Below are positions 26,848 to 35,769 of a stretch of DNA of 64,000 nt, piece by piece. Source of the DNA: an uncultured Marinifilum sp. (GTDB taxonomy: Bacteria > Bacteroidota > Bacteroidia > Bacteroidales > Marinifilaceae). A program made the position numbers and the translations under genes. Location: contig NZ_OY781918.1 of NCBI RefSeq assembly GCF_963677195.1, positions 3,212,923 to 3,276,922 on the forward strand. The letters are read 5' to 3'. Every line of letters starts with the position of its first letter. Within the stretch, counting starts at the first letter, position 1. The notes below the pieces were generated by a model, which worked only from the letters and a program-made list of their open reading frames with translations, was not told the DNA's origin and searched no databases.

Positions 26848-27573
26848 ATGGATTTTAGAAAAATACCTAATATTTCTGTCGATTGTGTGGTTTTGGGTTT
26901 CGATACCTCTTGCATTAACATTCTTCTTTCGAAGCGTAAATTACAAATGTACGACGAGAAATATCCGATTATTGATGATTGGGTTTTAACTGGCGATCAT
27001 GTTTTTAAGAGTGAGCGTTTGGATGAATCTGCAGTTCGTATTTTTAAAGGTTTAACTGGTTTAGAAAAAGTTTATAAAAAGCAATTTAGAACTTTTGGGA
27101 ATCCGGAACGGATAAAAAATGAAAAAGACTTGTTGTGGGTTAAAAGTTTGGGCGTTAATCCAAGAACAATGTCGGTAGCATATTACTTTTTATTACCTGC
27201 TCAGCTAATCGAACTAAAAGACGATAATACAAGTTGGTTTCCAGTTAAAAAATTACCGCAATTGGGTTTCGATCATAAGGAAATTATTTCTCGTGCTATT
27301 GAAGATTTAAAGCAAAAAGTAATGAGCGAACCTATTATTTTTGAGTTCCTTCCTGATAAATTTACATTAAACGAATTACAGCTTGCTTATGAAGCAGTAC
27401 TTGATATTGAGATAGACAACCGTAATTTTAGAAAAAAGGCAATTGGTAAGACTTATATTGTGCGGCTTGATGAAAAGCGGGTTGGGAATTCAAAAAAACC
27501 TGCAAATCTATATGTATTTAGTAAAGATATTTATGAAAAAACAAATAATAAAAACCAGATTATTAATATTTAG
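26848..27573 (+). CDS. NUDIX-type (NrtR-like) transcriptional regulator of the mannitol locus
   Basis: The 241-residue protein has an N-terminal NUDIX-fold domain (starting ISVDCVVLGFD; box region degenerate around DESAVRIFKGLTGLEKVYKKQF) and a C-terminal winged helix (FTLNELQLAYEAVLDIEIDNRNFRKKAI). This is the NrtR/AraR-like architecture. In Bacteroidota, such regulators control sugar pathways by binding a sugar phosphate or related effector in the former catalytic pocket. It is divergent from the mannitol operon, and matching palindromes lie at both promoters, so it very probably represses both. The effector is unknown. Confidence 0.85.
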   Translation: MDFRKIPNISVDCVVLGFDTSCINILLSKRKLQMYDEKYPIIDDWVLTGDHVFKSERLDESAVRIFKGLTGLEKVYKKQFRTFGNPERIKNEKDLLWVKSLGVNPRTMSVAYYFLLPAQLIELKDDNTSWFPVKKLPQLGFDHKEIISRAIEDLKQKVMSEPIIFEFLPDKFTLNELQLAYEAVLDIEIDNRNFRKKAIGKTYIVRLDEKRVGNSKKPANLYVFSKDIYEKTNNKNQIINI

Positions 27574-27686
27574 GTTTATAAAAATCAGGAAGTGATTTTA
27601 CGAAAAGTACAAACTTATGTGTAGATAATATTATCTGAATTCGATTAGTTTGTTTTGTAGATATGGGTAATAAAATCAAAAAAAAT

Positions 27687-27712
27687 AAAGGCAGCCTGTT
27701 TGGGCTGCCTTT
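27687..27712. terminator. Bidirectional terminator after the NUDIX regulator
   Basis: The stem AAAGGCAGCC / GGCTGCCTTT has loop TGTTTG, with an A run before and T-rich sequence after. It serves the convergent regulator and peroxiredoxin genes. Its 26-bp core differs at one base from that in the 21440-21475 hairpin. Confidence 0.85.
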
Positions 27713-27731
27713 TATATTGATAATTAATAGT

Positions 27732-28436
27732 TTAGTCTAATATTTCTTCAATAGTTATGTAGTCTCCAACACGTCCGGTCATTTTTTCTACATCGGTATT
27801 AACGGGTAATGTTTTTTTACCTGGTCTCCAACCTGCAGGACAAACTTCGCCTGTTTTTGTTGCATGTTGCCAAGCTTGTACCTGACGTAAAAATTCATTA
27901 ACGTTTCTACCAACCGAGTCAGCTTGTACTTCCTGGGCAACGCAAACACCATCAGGATTGAATAAAAAACGACCACGAAGTGCTACACCTTCTTCTTCAA
28001 CAAGTACACCAAAGGCACGACTTACTTCCTGATTTCCATCGGCACCCATAGTTAGTTTTAATCCTTTAAGAATTGGTTCTGTTTCAACAAATCTCTTGTG
28101 CGAAAATTTAGTATCTACAGATACGGCTAAAATTTCAGTATTTAAAGCCTGAAATTCATCATACTTGGCATTCATAGCTGCAATTTCGGTAGGACAAACA
28201 AAAGTGAAGTCGGCAGGATAGAAGCATACAACAGCCCATTTTCCTTTGTAATCATCACTTGAGACTGTTTTAAAATGTCCGGTTGCTGCATCGTAAGCAT
28301 CCATTGTAAAATTAGGCATTTCTTGTCTTACCATTGTTGAGCTCATAGTTTTTTCTTCTTTTAATTGTTGATTTGAATTTTCTGTTTGTTCTGATTGAAT
28401 TTTTTTTCTGGGTTTTAAACCTGTGTCACATCCCAT
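27732..28436 (-). CDS. ahpC: Typical 2-Cys peroxiredoxin (AhpC-like)
   Basis: The 234-residue thiol peroxidase reduces hydrogen peroxide and organic peroxides. The peroxidatic Cys81 is in FTFVCPTE and the resolving Cys199 in GEVCPAGW, as in AhpC/Prx1 enzymes. An unusual 30-residue N-terminal extension (MGCDTGLKPRKKIQ...) precedes the usual start at Met31. The ATG at 28436 is supported by a strong Shine-Dalgarno sequence, rare in this phylum. No AhpF gene is adjacent. Confidence 0.92.
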   Translation of the reverse strand: MGCDTGLKPRKKIQSEQTENSNQQLKEEKTMSSTMVRQEMPNFTMDAYDAATGHFKTVSSDDYKGKWAVVCFYPADFTFVCPTEIAAMNAKYDEFQALNTEILAVSVDTKFSHKRFVETEPILKGLKLTMGADGNQEVSRAFGVLVEEEGVALRGRFLFNPDGVCVAQEVQADSVGRNVNEFLRQVQAWQHATKTGEVCPAGWRPGKKTLPVNTDVEKMTGRVGDYITIEEILD

Positions 28437-28443
28437 TGTTTGT

Positions 28444-28449
28444 CTCCTT
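28444..28449 (-). promoter_or_regulatory. Strong Shine-Dalgarno sequence of the peroxiredoxin gene
   Basis: AAGGAG on the minus strand lies 7 nt before the ATG at 28436. It fixes the long start and suggests high expression. Confidence 0.65.
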
Positions 28450-28500
28450 TTCTTATTATATTATTGTTTGATTAATTGTATTTTTTTTATTCTGTTAGGA

Positions 28501-28508
28501 TAAAGGTA
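28501..28508 (-). promoter_or_regulatory. Possible -7 element of the peroxiredoxin gene
   Basis: TACCTTTA on the minus strand matches TAnnTTTG except for the last base, about 65 nt upstream of the start codon. Confidence 0.3.
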
Positions 28509-28631
28509 TTTATTTTGCGATTAAAAAGAGAATATTCTCAATTCAAAAAATAGATGCGGGAATAGATAATATCTATCTGTAAAATAGTTAAGGAGAGAAG
28601 TGAGATACTATTATTGGTATTAATTGACTAA

Positions 28632-29003
28632 TTATTCAGCGATCACCCAATTGCGGGCAGCTTCAAAAGTGCTGAATGATTTTGAAATAGCATCGGGATT
28701 TTGATCGGCAAAAAGAACAGGAAGAACGATTTGAGGACTTGTAACAACTTGGGCAAGTTTAAGTTTGCTGAGTATCTTGTAATTGTTTGTGAATAATGAT
28801 TTTATGGATGATAAGTTTTTTGGACTAAATAGAAAATTCACATCACTAAAATCAGAAATAAGACCTTTATGTGATTTATGTATCATTTCGTGTTTTATTA
28901 TATGATCTAATGATTTGCTTAAATCTTCTATTCTAATATTACCATAAAATTTTCTGTATAGAAATAAATCTTCAATTGTATATTCTACTTTATTAGTGTT
29001 CAT
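28632..29003 (-). CDS. SpoIIAA/STAS-like small protein
   Basis: This 123-residue soluble protein ends with a pattern common to Bacteroidota STAS/SEC14-like proteins: a strand and helix with TSPQIVLPVLFADQN, then FSTFEAARNWV. The N-terminal half has the matching strand IRIEDLSKSLDHII and SHKGLISDFSDVNF. No phosphorylatable serine pattern like SpoIIAA was identified. The gene appears monocistronic; the function is unknown. Confidence 0.55.
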   Translation of the reverse strand: MNTNKVEYTIEDLFLYRKFYGNIRIEDLSKSLDHIIKHEMIHKSHKGLISDFSDVNFLFSPKNLSSIKSLFTNNYKILSKLKLAQVVTSPQIVLPVLFADQNPDAISKSFSTFEAARNWVIAE

Positions 29004-29115
29004 AGTTAATAAAAAAATAAAATAATATTTACAATTAAGATAAGTATATTTTTTTAAATGATAGTGGTTTTAAAAAAAAATAGAGGCTTTATTTTTGGAC
29101 AAAAATGTAAAATAA

Positions 29116-29149
29116 AAAAGCATCAACCTATTAAAAAGTTGATGCTTTT
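29116..29149. terminator. Terminator of the AcrAB-TolC-type operon
   Basis: AAAAGCATCAAC and GTTGATGCTTTT form a 12-bp stem with a 10-nt loop and A/T tracts on both sides. It lies about 110 nt past the stop of the outer-membrane factor gene. Confidence 0.75.
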
Positions 29150-29255
29150 ATTGATATGCTAAAAAATAAGATTTGACCGAACTATTTTACTAAGTCTTAC
29201 TGTGAAAAGTATAATTTACTTATAGTTTGGGCATTTCTAAGTATAAAGCTTTAGG

Positions 29256-30677
29256 CTAATTTTTATTCCAGCCACCGCCTAAGGATAAATATAAATCTAC
29301 CAAAGAATTTAGTTGTTGAAACTTATTGTCAATTGTATTAATTTCTGAGTTAAGAGCGTTGCTTCGAGCGGTTAATACTTCAAGATAAGTTGTATTCTCG
29401 TAGCCATTATTTAGTAATTGTTCAGAATATACAACCGCTTGTTGCAAGGCTTCTAATTCCTGTAATCGAACTTGATATTTTTCTTTTTCGGTATTATACT
29501 TATATAGTGCATCCGAAACCTCTTTGCTGGCCGTTAATAAAGTTTTTTTGAAATTATATTTTGCTTCGGTTTGTCCTGCTTTTGCTGCTTCGTATTGCGA
29601 ACGAATTTTTCTCGAATTAAATACGGGCTGTGTAAGATTACCAATTAAATTGCTAAAAATAGAAGCAGAACTAAACCAATCGTCAAAATCGATACTTTCG
29701 AAACCAGCGCTGGCACTAAGGCTAATGCTAGGGTAGAAGTTGCTTCGGGCTACATTGCTTAGCTCGAAGGCATTTATTAAACCATATTCGGCCGCTATTA
29801 CATCAGGACGATTTCTTAGTAATTGAGCAGGAAAACCGGTGTTTAGTTCGGTATTAATCTGTTGCTCAGAAAGAGTTCCGCGATCGATCTTACCAGCATT
29901 TCTACCAAGTAATATTGAGATGGTATTTTCAAGCAAGGATACATTTTGCTTTAAATCAATCAATAATATTTGGGTGCTATACAGCTGAGCTTCGGTTTGT
30001 TTTACTGCTGCTTCAGTAACTTGTCCGGCTTCTTTTAAACTTTTCATGGTTTTCAGACTTTCTTTTCTATTGGTTACCGTTTTGCGAGTTAAATTAACCT
30101 GCGCATCTAATGCCAGTAGCTGGAAATAAGTCGAAGCCATATTTGCAACCAAGGAACTTTCAATTGCTCTTCTGGAAGCTTCACTTTGCAAATAGCTTGC
30201 GCGATAAGCTCTTTTATTACTTCTTATTTTTCCCCAAATATCAGCTTCCCACGAAATTGTTCCGTTTAATTGGTAGGTTTCGTAATTTGGGCCATCTCCA
30301 CCAGCCGAAATGCCAGAGTAGCTATTATCTGATAATTCGTAATTTCCACCATTGCCACTTAAACTAATAGTAGGCAGATAGCCCATTTTTCCCTGTTTAA
30401 AGTACGCTTCGGCTGCATTTACTCTTTCTACGGCCATTAGTAAGTCGAGGTTGGAGTTTAATGCTTCGCTAATAAGTGTATTTAACTTAGGATCAGTAAA
30501 TAAGTCTTTCCAAGGCATGCTTGCCAATGTTGTGGAATCGTTAGTTGAAACATTTCTGTACTGATCCTCTATTTCTATTTCAGGAGTTTGGTATTTTTTT
30601 GCAACAAAACAAGATTGTAAACTTGTTAAAGCAAGTACCGAAAATACCGATCCTATTATAAGTTGTTTAGTTCTCAT
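29256..30677 (-). CDS. Outer-membrane efflux lipoprotein (NodT/OprM family)
   Basis: The 473-residue outer-membrane channel has lipobox LQSC (Cys22, in LTSLQSCFVAKKYQTPE), so it is lipidated. Two long helical OEP repeats follow, with family features such as MPWKDLFTDPKLNTLI and the RNRPDVIAAEYGL stretch. It lies 10 nt after the RND permease and completes the pump with the adaptor gene. Export of hydrophobic drugs or metabolites is the family role; the substrate here is unknown. Confidence 0.92.
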   Translation of the reverse strand: MRTKQLIIGSVFSVLALTSLQSCFVAKKYQTPEIEIEDQYRNVSTNDSTTLASMPWKDLFTDPKLNTLISEALNSNLDLLMAVERVNAAEAYFKQGKMGYLPTISLSGNGGNYELSDNSYSGISAGGDGPNYETYQLNGTISWEADIWGKIRSNKRAYRASYLQSEASRRAIESSLVANMASTYFQLLALDAQVNLTRKTVTNRKESLKTMKSLKEAGQVTEAAVKQTEAQLYSTQILLIDLKQNVSLLENTISILLGRNAGKIDRGTLSEQQINTELNTGFPAQLLRNRPDVIAAEYGLINAFELSNVARSNFYPSISLSASAGFESIDFDDWFSSASIFSNLIGNLTQPVFNSRKIRSQYEAAKAGQTEAKYNFKKTLLTASKEVSDALYKYNTEKEKYQVRLQELEALQQAVVYSEQLLNNGYENTTYLEVLTARSNALNSEINTIDNKFQQLNSLVDLYLSLGGGWNKN

Positions 30678-30687
30678 TTTTTATTGA

Positions 30688-33600
30688 TTATTCTGTAATT
30701 GCCATTTCATTTTCATCTGTATCTTCGGGTTTTGGAGCTCCGCTAATTTTTTCTTGTATAATCTGGAAGATTACAAAAAAGGCTGGAATTACAAATATTC
30801 CAAACAAAGTACCAATTAGCATTCCCCCAACTGCACCAGTACCAATCGAACGGTTACCAACTGCACCGGCACCATTTGCAATCATTAAAGGAAGTAATCC
30901 AAGAATAAAAGCAAAGGAAGTCATTAAAATAGGGCGAAGACGGGCTTTGGCTCCTTCAATTGCTGCTTTAAAAAGTTCCATTCCTTGTCGACGACGCTGA
31001 AGGGCAAATTCAACAATCAAAATTGCATTTTTCGCTAGCAGTCCGATTAACATGATTAGGGCAACCTGAAAATATATGTTATTTTCTAAGCCAATTAATT
31101 TAACAAAGGAGATGGCACCAAAAATACCAATTGGTAAGGATAAAAGAATTGAAAATGGCAGAATATAACTTTCGTATTGTGCTGCAAGTAAAAAGTATAC
31201 AAAAATTAAACTTAAGGCAAATACTAAAATAGATTGGTTTCCTGCTTTTTGCTCTTCTCGTGTCATTCCTGAAAACTCATAGCCATAGTTTGATGGTAAA
31301 GTTTCTGCGGCAACTTCTTTAATAGCCTGAATTGCATCACCTGTACTATAACCAGGATTAACATTACCGTTAATGGTTGCTGCATTAAACAGGTTAAATC
31401 GGTTTACAACATCGGGCCCGTTAACCTTTTTCATATTCACAAACTGACTAACGGCAACCAATTCGTTTTGTGCATTTTTAATATACACATGGTTCATCGA
31501 TTCTATGGTTTCGCGATCTTCAGGAGCTGCCTGAATCATTACACGATACTGTTTTCCAAATCGGTTAAAATCGGCTGCATACCAACTTCCATAATATCCT
31601 TGCAGTGTTGAAAATAAACTGCTTACTGATATGCCTGCTTCTTTAACTTTTTCTACATTTACTTCCATCTCGTATTGAGGGAATCCTGTATTAAAAGAGG
31701 TAATGGCATATTTAATTTCGGGACGTTGATTTAGTGCAGCCAAAAATTGACCGCTTTTTTCCATTAAATCGTTAAATTCTCCATTCGATTTGTCTTGTAG
31801 TTGCATTTCAAAACCATCGGAATTACCAAAACCACGAACAGTAGGAGGGGCAAAGAATAAAATCTTGGCATCGCTAATTGCAGCTGTTTTTGCAAATAGT
31901 TGCCCAATTATGGCCTTTACTTTTTGATGGTCTTCTTTTCTTTCTTTCCAATTTTTGAGTTTGATTACGGCAAAGGCTTTAGATCCTCCTCTGGTACCAC
32001 TTAACATGCTAAAACCAATTACGAACATTTTTTCTTGCAGTACATCAATCTCATCAACAATGGCGCCTACTTTATCGGCTACTTCGTGAGTTCTGTCTAG
32101 TGTACTTCCTGGGGGAAGTGTAATATCACAGAATATCATACCCTGATCTTCGTTAGGAATAAATCCTGTTGGAGTTGTGCTAAAGAACCATCCTGCCAAA
32201 GCTAGAAAAACAATTAAAATTGCACCACTTATCCATTTTTTACGAGTTAAGAAGCTAACAGAATTACTATAGCGTTCGCTAATGGCATCGAAACCAGTGT
32301 TAAAGGCTGTATAAAATCTGTTTGCCAATCCTTTTTTGTGCTCTTCGTTAGGATTGTGAGGTTTTAATAATAAAGCACATAAAGCCGGACTTAATGTTAA
32401 GGCATTAATTGCAGATATTACAATGGCAACAGCAAGGGTAATTGCAAATTGCTGATAGAATGCTCCAGTTGGGCCTTTTAGAAAGGATACCGGAATAAAA
32501 ACTGCCGACATTACAAGGGTAATAGATATAATTGCACCTGTAATTTCGCTCATGGCAGATATTGTAGCTTTTTTAGCACTTTTTGCTCCATGATCGAGCT
32601 TAGCATGCACTGCTTCTACAACAACAATGGCATCATCAACAACAATACCAATGGCCAGTACTAAGGCAAAAAGGGTAAGCATATTAATCGAGAATCCGAA
32701 TAGATTCAGGAAAAAGAAGGTTCCAACAATTGCAACAGGTACTGCTATGGCTGGTATTAATGTTGATCTGAAATCCTGAAGAAAAATAAATACCACAAGG
32801 AATACCAGTAAAAATGCTTCTATTAAAGTAGTAATTACTTTACTTATGGATGCTTCAAGGAAGTCATTCGTATTGTAAGGAATTACATAATCAATTCCTT
32901 CCGGAAAATCTTTCTTTGCTTCATCAAGTGTGCGTTCAATCTCCTGAATAATTTCCTGTGCATTAGAACCCGAAGTTTGATACACGGCCATTGCAGCAGA
33001 AGGATATCCATTGGTGATATTTTTAGTTGCATAACTAAAAGCTCCTAGTTCTATTTTTGCAACATCTTTTAGGCGAAGAAAGTCACTATTACCTTCCGAG
33101 CGTAATATAATATTTTCATATTCGCTTACATTCGATAATTTTCCTTTGTAACGAATAACGTACTCGAAAGACTGATTTGAATTTTCTCCGAATTTACCGG
33201 GAGAAGCTTCTAAGTTTTGTTCGTTTAATGCTGTTACAATATCTTGTGGCATTAAACCATAGGCAGCCATTTTCTCTGGTTTAAGCCAAATACGCATCGA
33301 ATAATCTTTAGAACCAAATACCGATGCATCACCAACTCCATTGATACGTTTAATCATAGGAATTAGGTTGATACGAGCATAATTTTCTATAAATGTTGCG
33401 TCGTAATCTTCATTTTTAGTTAATAAAGAGAAGAATAATAAAACACTGTTCTGAACTTTTTGGGTGGTAACTCCCGATTGAGTTACTGTTTGTGGGAGTT
33501 TACTGTTTACAGTTGCTACGCGATTTTGAACGTTTACAGCTGCAATATCAGGATTTGTTCCCAGCTCAAAATAAACATTAATAGTTGCCGATCCATCGTT

Positions 33601-33849
33601 ACTTGAGGTAGAAGTCATGTAAGTCATGTTTTCAACACCATTTACGGCTTCTTCTATGGGTACAACAACACTCTTAAGCACTGTTTCGGCATTTGCTCCC
33701 GAGTAACTTGCTGAAATACGAACTGTAGGAGGTGCAATTTCAGGAAACTGCTCACGAGGTAAAGAACTAAGTCCTAATATTCCTAAAATTAGGATAAGTA
33801 TGGATATTACAGTCGATAATACCGGCCGTTCAATAAATTTTCTTAACAT
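30688..33849 (-). CDS. HAE1-type RND efflux permease (AcrB-like)
   Basis: The 1053-residue proton antiporter of the hydrophobe/amphiphile RND family has the TM4 aspartate pair Asp405-Asp406 (GIVVDDAIVVVE), the N-terminal FIERPVLSTVISILILILG, and the duplicated half with GLLAKNAILIVEFA. Two large periplasmic loops form the porter and docking domains (PPTVRGFGNSDGFEMQLQD is typical). It lies 33 nt behind the adaptor. Length and motifs match AcrB. Confidence 0.95.
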   Translation of the reverse strand: MLRKFIERPVLSTVISILILILGILGLSSLPREQFPEIAPPTVRISASYSGANAETVLKSVVVPIEEAVNGVENMTYMTSTSSNDGSATINVYFELGTNPDIAAVNVQNRVATVNSKLPQTVTQSGVTTQKVQNSVLLFFSLLTKNEDYDATFIENYARINLIPMIKRINGVGDASVFGSKDYSMRIWLKPEKMAAYGLMPQDIVTALNEQNLEASPGKFGENSNQSFEYVIRYKGKLSNVSEYENIILRSEGNSDFLRLKDVAKIELGAFSYATKNITNGYPSAAMAVYQTSGSNAQEIIQEIERTLDEAKKDFPEGIDYVIPYNTNDFLEASISKVITTLIEAFLLVFLVVFIFLQDFRSTLIPAIAVPVAIVGTFFFLNLFGFSINMLTLFALVLAIGIVVDDAIVVVEAVHAKLDHGAKSAKKATISAMSEITGAIISITLVMSAVFIPVSFLKGPTGAFYQQFAITLAVAIVISAINALTLSPALCALLLKPHNPNEEHKKGLANRFYTAFNTGFDAISERYSNSVSFLTRKKWISGAILIVFLALAGWFFSTTPTGFIPNEDQGMIFCDITLPPGSTLDRTHEVADKVGAIVDEIDVLQEKMFVIGFSMLSGTRGGSKAFAVIKLKNWKERKEDHQKVKAIIGQLFAKTAAISDAKILFFAPPTVRGFGNSDGFEMQLQDKSNGEFNDLMEKSGQFLAALNQRPEIKYAITSFNTGFPQYEMEVNVEKVKEAGISVSSLFSTLQGYYGSWYAADFNRFGKQYRVMIQAAPEDRETIESMNHVYIKNAQNELVAVSQFVNMKKVNGPDVVNRFNLFNAATINGNVNPGYSTGDAIQAIKEVAAETLPSNYGYEFSGMTREEQKAGNQSILVFALSLIFVYFLLAAQYESYILPFSILLSLPIGIFGAISFVKLIGLENNIYFQVALIMLIGLLAKNAILIVEFALQRRRQGMELFKAAIEGAKARLRPILMTSFAFILGLLPLMIANGAGAVGNRSIGTGAVGGMLIGTLFGIFVIPAFFVIFQIIQEKISGAPKPEDTDENEMAITE

Positions 33850-33882
33850 TTTAAATGTAATTTAAATTTTTTTGTGTGGAAT

Positions 33883-35040
33883 TTACTTGTTAGACATTGC
33901 AGCATTGGCATCAGGAGTATGATGTTTTTCGGTAACTGGCTGAATTTGCATTCCATGACGCAATTTAATTATGCCATCAGTTACATAAGACTGACCTTCG
34001 TTAATACCAGCTTGTACTATAAAATTTTGTCCAACAGCTAAAGATACTTTAACCTCTTTCGATTCAACTTTATTATCTTTATTTACAAGGTAAACAAACT
34101 TCTTTCCTTGTAACTCATAGGTTGCTTTTTGTGGAAGTAGAATTACATCGTTTTCCTGAGAAGGTATTTTTACTTTGCCACTAATACCGCTCCTAAGTAA
34201 ATTAGCTGAATTAGGAAAAATAGCTTTGTATGTAATGCTACCAGTTCTTGGATTTACCATGCCGTTAATGGTTTCAATTCTACCTTTTTGTTCATAGGTG
34301 GATCCGTCGGCAAGTATCAATTCAACTTCAGGTAAGGATTTAATTTTTTCCTCAACACTTTTGCCATTTAACTGACGGTTGAACTGGAGTAGTTGTTTTT
34401 CGTTCATGGTAAAATATGCATAAACATTACTAATGTTCGATACTGTTGTTAACGCCTGTGTTTCGGAGCGGCCAACTAAGCTGCCAATTTTGTAAGGAAT
34501 ACTTCCAATAATACCATTAACCGGACTTTTAATAATTGTATAATCCAGATTTTCCTGTGCATTCATGTAATCAGCTTTAGCAGCATTTAATTGTGCTTTA
34601 GCAGCATTTAAATTACTCTCGGCAGTTGCTAATTGTGATTTACTAATGATATTTTGTTTTACTAGCGGACTAATTTTATCAACTTCAACCTGAGCAGAAA
34701 CAACTTGTGCTTTTGCAACTTCGATATTTGCTTTTGCTGCATTTACTTGTTGATTTAAAGTTTCGGCACTTAATTTAAAAAGAATTTGTCCTTTTTTTAC
34801 TTCTGCACCTTCGGCGATGTATATTTTATCAATAAATCCATCAACTTTAGGGCGAATTTCAATATTTTGTTCTCCTTCAATATTTGCTGCATACTCGTTG
34901 TAAACAGTAATATTATCTTTCTTTGCAGATTCAATAGGGAAAGGCATTGGACCTCTTGCCTGTTGCTTTTGTGGCTGATTGCAAGAAGATAATGCTAATA
35001 AAGCAATAGTTAATCCTGTAAATAAGTAATTTTTGTTCAT
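33883..35040 (-). CDS. RND efflux periplasmic adaptor lipoprotein (AcrA-like)
   Basis: The 385-residue membrane fusion protein has lipobox LSSC (Cys20). It shows the lipoyl halves (KIYIAEGAEVKKGQILFKL and YTIIKSPVNGIIGSIPYKIGSLV), a long Ala-rich coiled-coil hairpin between about residues 100 and 165, and a barrel domain (GMVNPRTGSITYKAIFPN). It starts the pump operon downstream of the GbsR-type regulator, and a 22-bp operator lies just before its start codon. Confidence 0.93.
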   Translation of the reverse strand: MNKNYLFTGLTIALLALSSCNQPQKQQARGPMPFPIESAKKDNITVYNEYAANIEGEQNIEIRPKVDGFIDKIYIAEGAEVKKGQILFKLSAETLNQQVNAAKANIEVAKAQVVSAQVEVDKISPLVKQNIISKSQLATAESNLNAAKAQLNAAKADYMNAQENLDYTIIKSPVNGIIGSIPYKIGSLVGRSETQALTTVSNISNVYAYFTMNEKQLLQFNRQLNGKSVEEKIKSLPEVELILADGSTYEQKGRIETINGMVNPRTGSITYKAIFPNSANLLRSGISGKVKIPSQENDVILLPQKATYELQGKKFVYLVNKDNKVESKEVKVSLAVGQNFIVQAGINEGQSYVTDGIIKLRHGMQIQPVTEKHHTPDANAAMSNK

Positions 35041-35055
35041 GATTTTCTGTTCTTT

Positions 35056-35077
35056 TAGTTCGAGTAGTAACGAACTA
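35056..35077. promoter_or_regulatory. Operator before the AcrA-like gene (TAGTTCG-N8-CGAACTA)
   Basis: The inverted repeat has 7-bp perfect arms and an 8-bp spacer, 16 nt upstream of the adaptor ATG. The same pattern with identical arms and spacing precedes the regulator gene. Confidence 0.7.
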
Positions 35078-35117
35078 TTATTGTGTAGGTATATGTATTT
35101 TTAATAATCTGTTTGTC

Positions 35118-35636
35118 TTACTTCCTTTTTTGAAATATATGACATTGAGATTCAATGCCTTTACGAAGTTGCTTTAAAATATCTATTGTACTTGTTAAAT
35201 AGTTTAAATATGGGGTTTTATCGTAAATAGGATACTTTTCATCAGGCTTATCAAGAATTTTATTTGCTTGAATTTTAAAATCGCTTATTTCTGTTGCTAA
35301 CTGATGCTCTATTTTATACATCTTTAGTTCTTCATCAATTCTTGCAAGAAATCCATCTGGATTTAAAATAAAGTATTTTTTACGATCACCTGGTTTTGTA
35401 AAGAAATCTATATATTCTATTTTTTGTAGCGTTTTTAAATTAGTGGATACGGTACTTTTACTTGCTTCAAGAAAATTAACCAATTCGTCGAAAGTAGTTC
35501 CATTTTCCTTATTAATTAATAGAGTAGCAAAAATACGGGCAGCAATAGGAGCCAGCTTATCTTGCTTCTCCATAAAAAGACCATATCTTTCTACTAATAA
35601 TTTTTTTTGTATCTCTAATTCTTGCCTGTTTTTCAT
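35118..35636 (-). CDS. GbsR/MarR-family transcriptional regulator
   Basis: The 172-residue winged-helix protein of the GbsR/MarR superfamily has its HTH in FDELVNFLEASKSTVSTNLKTLQKI and wing FFTKPGDRKKYF, with long C-terminal helices for dimerisation. It lies 77 nt upstream of the pump operon on the same strand. Matching palindromes at its own promoter and before the pump suggest it represses both and is released by a pump substrate. Confidence 0.88.
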   Translation of the reverse strand: MKNRQELEIQKKLLVERYGLFMEKQDKLAPIAARIFATLLINKENGTTFDELVNFLEASKSTVSTNLKTLQKIEYIDFFTKPGDRKKYFILNPDGFLARIDEELKMYKIEHQLATEISDFKIQANKILDKPDEKYPIYDKTPYLNYLTSTIDILKQLRKGIESQCHIFQKRK

Positions 35637-35656
35637 ATTTTATAATCTTGATTGCA

Positions 35657-35664
35657 CAAAGATA
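35657..35664 (-). promoter_or_regulatory. -7 promoter element of the GbsR-type regulator
   Basis: TATCTTTG on the minus strand matches TAnnTTTG. The operator at 35669-35690 lies just upstream, between the -7 and -33 positions, the usual place for repression. Confidence 0.65.
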
Positions 35665-35668
35665 TATT

Positions 35669-35690
35669 TAGTTCGGTTAGTTCCGAACTA
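35669..35690. promoter_or_regulatory. Operator at the GbsR-type regulator promoter
   Basis: TAGTTCG-N8-CGAACTA, extendable to 10-bp perfect arms at 35667-35692. Arms and spacing equal those of the site at 35056-35077. Confidence 0.75.
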
Positions 35691-35769
35691 AAAAATGTTA
35701 AAAAAATAAAATTTTAGTAATGCAATCGTTAGAAGAATAAAAACAAGCACGATGAATAGGGGTGAAGTG

